Shown: one piece after another, positions 60,346 through 64,000 of the stretch
Position numbering within the stretch: position 1 is the stretch's first letter
How the letters are laid out: every line of letters begins with the position of its first letter
Assembly: GCF_013456555.2 (NCBI RefSeq)
Contig: NZ_CP059154.1
Span: forward strand, 2,108,001-2,172,000
Direction of reading: 5' to 3'
Source of the DNA: Natrinema zhouii
GTDB taxonomy: Archaea; Halobacteriota; Halobacteria; Halobacteriales; Natrialbaceae
DNA length: 64,000 nucleotides
Notes under the pieces: model-generated
What the model was told of the DNA's origin: nothing
Database searches by the model: none
What the model saw: only the letters and a program-made list of their open reading frames with translations
Made by a program: the position numbers and the translations under genes

Positions 60346-61127
60346 TGTTCGAGGCCCGTCCGCTCTCGAATCGAGTCGAAGCCGTTCGCCAGAGCCACGC
60401 ACCCGACGTGCAGGTCCTCGACTGCGAGCGTGACTTCGAAACGCTGAACCCGGCACTTGCCGAGGACCTCGGTTTAGTCGTCGACGCGCTCGAGCCCGCG
60501 AGCTATCCCGCAGCGTGGCTTCCCGACGACGCGCCAACCTTGCTCGCCCGCTACGTGAGTTCGGATCTCACGATCGGGATGCCGGGCGACGGCAGCGTCG
60601 TCTGGACTCGCCAGACCGAGCCACCGATCGTCCTCGTCAAACCACGAGTCGAGGGCTCGCCCGAGTCCTTCGTCGATTTCTTGATCGCCGAAGCGCTCGT
60701 CCAGGTCGACCTCGAGGTCCCCGAACACTTCATCGAATTCTTCGCGGAGTCGTATCGCGACCTCGACCAGGCAGTCGCGCTCGATCCGAACGACACCTAC
60801 CAGGTCGCCGCGGCACTGTACGACGGCTGGGTCGGACTGCAGACTCGCGATGTCTTCGCGGACTGGCACGACGAGCATCCCGAACTCGCCGATGCCTGGC
60901 AGGACGCAGGCTCGCGACTCGAGGGCCGCGTTTCCGAACTCCCGCGGGCGGTCGCACGCGGTGACACCGACTTCGCGGATGCGACGGAACTCGCGTGTGC
61001 GGCGATCAAGCACGCGATCGAACTGCCGGCCCCCTTCGCCGCGCTCGATACCGAGGCGTATCTGGACCACGGGCCGGAGTACGCGATCCAGTGGGCCGAG
61101 AAGACGTTCGACTCGCTCGAGGAATAG
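60345..61127 (+). CDS. Conserved haloarchaeal protein, DUF7089-like
   Basis: 260 residues, soluble and mostly helical after a mixed N-terminal part ('RPLSNRVEAVRQSHAPDVQV'). Landmarks: 'MPGDGSVVWTRQTEPPIVLV', 'EHFIEFFAESYRDLDQAVAL', 'ATELACAAIKHAIELPAPF'. A haloarchaeal family that I believe is numbered DUF7089; function unknown. Coupled to the microprotein by a one-base overlap. Confidence 0.75.
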   Translation: MFEARPLSNRVEAVRQSHAPDVQVLDCERDFETLNPALAEDLGLVVDALEPASYPAAWLPDDAPTLLARYVSSDLTIGMPGDGSVVWTRQTEPPIVLVKPRVEGSPESFVDFLIAEALVQVDLEVPEHFIEFFAESYRDLDQAVALDPNDTYQVAAALYDGWVGLQTRDVFADWHDEHPELADAWQDAGSRLEGRVSELPRAVARGDTDFADATELACAAIKHAIELPAPFAALDTEAYLDHGPEYAIQWAEKTFDSLEE

Positions 61128-61205
61128 ATCGCTCGCCGCGGTTTCGCTCGCCGCTGCTCTTTCGTTTCGATTTCCGTAACTCGATAGTGCGCTCCCAACC
61201 GCTGC

Positions 61206-61784
61206 TCAGAACTCGGCGTCGACGCTGCCGTCCTCGTCGAGGTCGACGACACCGTCAAACAGCCCGCGGAACTCGTCGACGAGCGCGTCGTCGTGGGGGT
61301 CCTCCGAGAGATGGAAGAGCCCGACTGCGTCGTGTTCCTCGAGCAGTTCGAGGATCCGTTCGACCGCCTCGAGGGCCTGCTCGTCGCCGGCGTAGTAGGC
61401 GAGTTCGGTGACGGAGTCGAAGCTGATGCGGAGTTTGCCGTCGTGGTCGGCGAGGAAGCCGTCGATGTGCTCGACGATCCCGTCGATGTCGTCGGGGGCG
61501 GCGACGTAGTGGACGGTGTCGGACGCGCGCCGGGAGTAGCCGTGTTCGATGCTCAGCGTGTCCAGGATCTCGGCGCGTTCCTCGTCGACGTCGTAGTACT
61601 CGAGTTTCTGCCTGACCTCGCGGGCAGTGGTTCGAGTGGAGATGACGAGGAAATTGTCGGTATCGGTCTTGAGGAAATCGGTGTCGATGCGGTCGGTTTC
61701 GCCGGTGCTCGGATGCAAAAGGAGTACGCCGGTCCCACCCGGGACCGTCTCCGGTGTCCCGTCTATTTCGAGCGTGTAATCCAT
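61206..61784 (-). CDS. HTR-like RecA-fold protein (DUF7090-like)
   Basis: 192 residues with a P-loop-less RecA/KaiC-like fold: 'VPGGTGVLLLHPSTGETDRI' replaces a Walker A, 'NFLVISTRTTAREVRQKLEY' and 'DGKLRISFDSVTELAYYAGD' follow the KaiC-like strand order. Haloarchaeal genomes name such proteins HTR-like, apparently from adjacency or similarity to transducer proteins. ATG 61784 (MDYTLEIDGTPETVPGG) is preferred over 61808. Converges on the DUF7089-like gene. Confidence 0.7.
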   Translation of the reverse strand: MDYTLEIDGTPETVPGGTGVLLLHPSTGETDRIDTDFLKTDTDNFLVISTRTTAREVRQKLEYYDVDEERAEILDTLSIEHGYSRRASDTVHYVAAPDDIDGIVEHIDGFLADHDGKLRISFDSVTELAYYAGDEQALEAVERILELLEEHDAVGLFHLSEDPHDDALVDEFRGLFDGVVDLDEDGSVDAEF

Positions 61785-62169
61785 ATTGACGTGAACAACT
61801 TTCGGCACTCCCTTAAGATTGCGGATGTATCTCTCAGCACTACACTGCTGCTGAAAACGGCGGAAGGGTCTCGCAAACTGGCGAGGGTGGGACAGAGCGA
61901 CTCACCAAGCGTCGTCCTCGAAATCCGGATGCCCACGGATTTCGGTCATCGTCGACCCTTCACTTACAATATTTTAGGCCGACCTAAAGTATCTGTCGGT
62001 GGTTCCCGCACCGATGAGAATGGTCGAGTCGCTCCCGCTCGAGGATTGCTTCCTGAACGGCTGTAGCTCGTTCTCGAACGAGTTTACCTGACGCGTTGAA
62101 CGAATTCTCCCGACGCCACCGCACCGTATAGTCGAACGCGTTTAGGCTCGTGAGGTCTATGGCTTTCTC
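61785..62169. other. Divergent intergenic region with a TTTAGG palindrome
   Basis: 385 nt between the HTR-like gene and the methyltransferase gene. Beyond the operator-like palindrome described separately, a GTATAG/TTTAGGCTC stretch near 62127-62147 may hold the methyltransferase promoter. No RNA gene seen. Confidence 0.4.
61973..61988. promoter_or_regulatory. Operator-like palindrome TTTAGG-n4-CCTAAA
   Basis: TTTAGG CCGA CCTAAA within an AT-rich AATATTTTAGG tract. The half-site AGG/CCT with flanking A/T resembles metal-regulator (DtxR/SirR class) operators, but the spacing is shorter than the classical one. About 180 nt before the methyltransferase start. Confidence 0.35.
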
Positions 62170-62850
62170 ATGAGCGTACGCGAGGAGTTCGACGAGTGGG
62201 CGGCGAGCGGTCGCGATAAGGGGATGGAGGAGCGCCACTGGCACACCGCCAAGCACGCGCTCGCGCGGATGCCAATCGAACCCGGCGATACCGTTCTCGA
62301 TCTCGGCTGCGGAAGCGGCTACGCCGGTCGGGCGCTCCGAGATACCAAAGACGCCGGCCGAGTCTACGGGCTCGACGGCGCGCCCGAGATGGCCCGCAAC
62401 GCGGCCGGCTACACGGACGACTCGGACGTCGGCTACGTCGTCGGAGACTTCGACGCGCTCCCCTTCGCCGACGACTCGATCGACCACATCTGGAGTATGG
62501 AAGCCTTCTATTACGCGGCGGATCCCCACCACACGCTCGAGGAAATCGCCCGCGTCCTCCGACCCGGTGGCACCGTCTACTGCGCCGTGAATTACTACGA
62601 GGAGAACGTCCACTCCCACGAGTGGCAGGAGTTCATCGCCATCGAGATGACGCGCTGGGATCGCGACCAGTACCGCGAGGCCTTTCGCGACGCCGGATTG
62701 TTCGTCGCCGAACAAGACACGATCCCCGACCGCGAGATCGAGATCCCCGGCGAGAGCGAGTTCCCGCTCGAGGACTGGGACACCCGCGAGGAGATGGTCG
62801 AGCGCTACCGCGAGTTCGGCACGCTGCTGACCGTCGGTGTCGCTCCCTGA
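62170..62850 (+). CDS. Class I SAM-dependent methyltransferase
   Basis: 226 residues. SAM motif I 'TVLDLGCGSGYAGRALRDT', acid 'VYGLDGAPEMARNAAGYTD', motif II-like 'FDALPFADDSIDHIWSMEAF', 'EEIARVLRPGGTVYCAVNYY'; a UbiE/arsenic-methyltransferase-like family. The C-terminal ~55 residues ('FRDAGLFVAEQDTIPDREIE') are variable. The substrate is unknown. Starts with MSVREEFDEWAASGRDKGM, ATG 62170. Confidence 0.88.
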   Translation: MSVREEFDEWAASGRDKGMEERHWHTAKHALARMPIEPGDTVLDLGCGSGYAGRALRDTKDAGRVYGLDGAPEMARNAAGYTDDSDVGYVVGDFDALPFADDSIDHIWSMEAFYYAADPHHTLEEIARVLRPGGTVYCAVNYYEENVHSHEWQEFIAIEMTRWDRDQYREAFRDAGLFVAEQDTIPDREIEIPGESEFPLEDWDTREEMVERYREFGTLLTVGVAP

Positions 62851-63084
62851 CAGATCGAACCGCCTGCTGACGCCCGATCTGTCAACGAAAACCCCCTGAT
62901 TTCCACTCGAGTCTTCGATTTACTCGCTACAACCCGTGAGGCGACCCCTGACTCGAGTCGAAACACTCCTGTCTCGTCGGTGATACTCTCCTGCGCTGCC
63001 ACTTCGACTGCAGCAGTTTCATCCTGACTGTGCCAGTCACACCCTGGCCGTACAATCGTGACGAGAGTTGGACTGGGACTGGCG

Positions 63085-63660
63085 CTACTCGTGTCGTTCG
63101 CCGGCCGGAATCGTCACCTCGAGCCAGTTTTCTTCCGGCGGCAGCGGGCAGTCGAAGGTGTCGCTGTAGGCACAAAACGGCGAGTACGCGATATTGAAGT
63201 CGACGATAATCTCGTCGCCGTCCGCGAGATCATGTTCCGGCTCGAGTTCCATGTACCGACCGCCGTCGTAGGTCTGCTGGCCGGTCGTCTTGTCGCGGAA
63301 CGGGACGAACAGCGGTTCCTCGTTCGGACTCTCCTGCTGGTAGGCCGCGAGTTCGAACGTGCCGTCTTCTAAGTCTTCATCCTCCCGATCGAGTTCGAAC
63401 TCGAGGGTCGCAACGCGGAGGTAGCGCATCTCGCGGCCCGCGGTGGTGTCCATCAGCACGACCTCGGGGTCGTCGTGAACTGTCGCAGTGGCGCTCACGC
63501 GGTAGGTCGGGTCCGGATCGAAGTAGTCGAGTCCGTTGAAGTCGTCTCGCTCCGCCGGCGGAATCGGCGACTGGGGATGGTCGGCGAAGAACTCGTCTTT
63601 TTCGGCTCGTTTCGACTCGAGTTCGTCCCGATAGCGGTCGACGTCGATAGAGTCGCTCAT
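63085..63660 (-). CDS. DUF1684 family protein
   Basis: 191 residues, with the full set of DUF1684 landmarks: 'RAEKDEFFADHPQSPIPPAE', 'GLDYFDPDPTYRVSATATVH', 'TYDGGRYMELEPEHDLADGD', 'DFNIAYSPFCAYSDTFDCPL', 'LPPEENWLEVTIPAGE'. The structure of relatives is a flavin/fold-like beta barrel; reaction unknown. The start ATG 63660 (MSDSIDVDRYRDELESKRA) is natural, and the longer 5' frame is not. Confidence 0.88.
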   Translation of the reverse strand: MSDSIDVDRYRDELESKRAEKDEFFADHPQSPIPPAERDDFNGLDYFDPDPTYRVSATATVHDDPEVVLMDTTAGREMRYLRVATLEFELDREDEDLEDGTFELAAYQQESPNEEPLFVPFRDKTTGQQTYDGGRYMELEPEHDLADGDEIIVDFNIAYSPFCAYSDTFDCPLPPEENWLEVTIPAGERHE

Positions 63661-63852
63661 GGCCGGTATAGGTGGTCGGGACTGGAAGGCGTTACGTTCC
63701 GCTCGGCTACCCGCTCCGACACGGATGCGTCCGAATGGACTCGAGGAAGAGAACGGATAGATACCATGGAGTAGAAACGATTCCCGCTCCACCTGATATT
63801 TATATACCATCGCGCGGCCAATCCAGTCCGTCAACGCTATGCACGACCGACG

Positions 63853-64000
63853 ATGAGTACGGCAAGAATGACGAATTGGCGGACGGTGTTCGGGCACTCC
63901 CAGCCCTACGAGCCGCAGGTCGACGGTATCGAGACGGCCATCGAGACCGGACGGGACGGCGGCTATTCCGTCATCGAAGGGGCCTGTGGTACCGGGAAGA
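63853..64000 (+). CDS. XPD/DinG-type DNA helicase (5' end only)
   Basis: The window ends inside the gene. The visible 49 codons read MSTARMTNWRTVFGHSQPYE, then 'QVDGIETAIETGRDGG' and 'YSVIEGACGTGK', the Q-like region and Walker A of superfamily 2 Fe-S helicases (XPD/Rad3/DinG). An ATG at 63868 (MTNWRTVF) is an alternative start. It is divergent from the DUF1684 gene. Confidence 0.8.
   Translation, partial: MSTARMTNWRTVFGHSQPYEPQVDGIETAIETGRDGGYSVIEGACGTGK

Noticed and set aside
62880..62960. CTCGAGTCGAAACACTCC near 62951 as an ORB
   Set aside because: It has the GAAAC core but lacks the G-run and has no partner; it is probably chance.

Overview
The window is a GC-rich stretch of a haloarchaeal chromosome. 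Proteins are acidic and dense in Asp and Glu, many promoters have a TATA-like box about 27-35 nt before the start codon (leaderless genes), and the gene families are haloarchaeal: PolD small subunit, Orc1/Cdc6, OapA/B/C, SAMP2, RfcS and Cmi4-like. Dispersed repeats and gene order suggest a Natrialbaceae-type organism (Natrinema/Haloterrigena-like). That placement is inference. I saw no rRNA, no tRNA and no CRISPR array.

Layout. 1-16.3 kb is housekeeping and membrane genes: a cut SLC13 carrier, hisA, trkH, hisB, an ACT regulator, a YigZ-like protein, upp, a PiT carrier, a CNNM/CorC-type protein, a thioredoxin-fold pair and a YrdC enzyme. 16.3-31.4 kb holds a degenerate Cas4-like protein, a Cmi4-like protein, a membrane heterodisulfide-reductase-like Fe-S protein with one decayed CCG domain, several enzymes with missing catalytic parts, alaS, rfcS, a bactofilin-like membrane protein, a ubiquitin-like SAMP2 with a tail after its Gly-Gly, and a previously unlabelled ridA remnant.

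31.4-43.3 kb reads as a one-carbon/glycine betaine catabolic island. It contains glyA, a BCCT betaine-type carrier, a serine/threonine dehydratase overlapping a dimethylglycine/sarcosine dehydrogenase-like gene, a sarcosine oxidase-like gene, a Rieske oxygenase of the betaine-demethylase type and a Bat-type HTH regulator. The predicted route is betaine to dimethylglycine, sarcosine, glycine, serine and pyruvate.

43.6-49.7 kb holds a thiol-peroxidase-like/GNAT pair, tryptophanase, aspartate kinase and a dispersed repeat. 49.8-59.8 kb is the replication region: PolD small subunit, an AT-rich MITE-like element, tandem signal peptidases, orc1, a clear oriC and oapA-oapB-oapC. The oriC contains inverted origin recognition boxes (ORBs) on either side of an AT-rich unwinding region. 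That region carries six ACTAG pentamers spaced close to whole helical turns. ORB-like sequences also lie inside the low-complexity linker codons of the PolD subunit and of Orc1. 60.2-64 kb ends with a microprotein/DUF pair, an HTR-like protein, a methyltransferase, a DUF1684 protein and the start of an XPD/DinG-type helicase.
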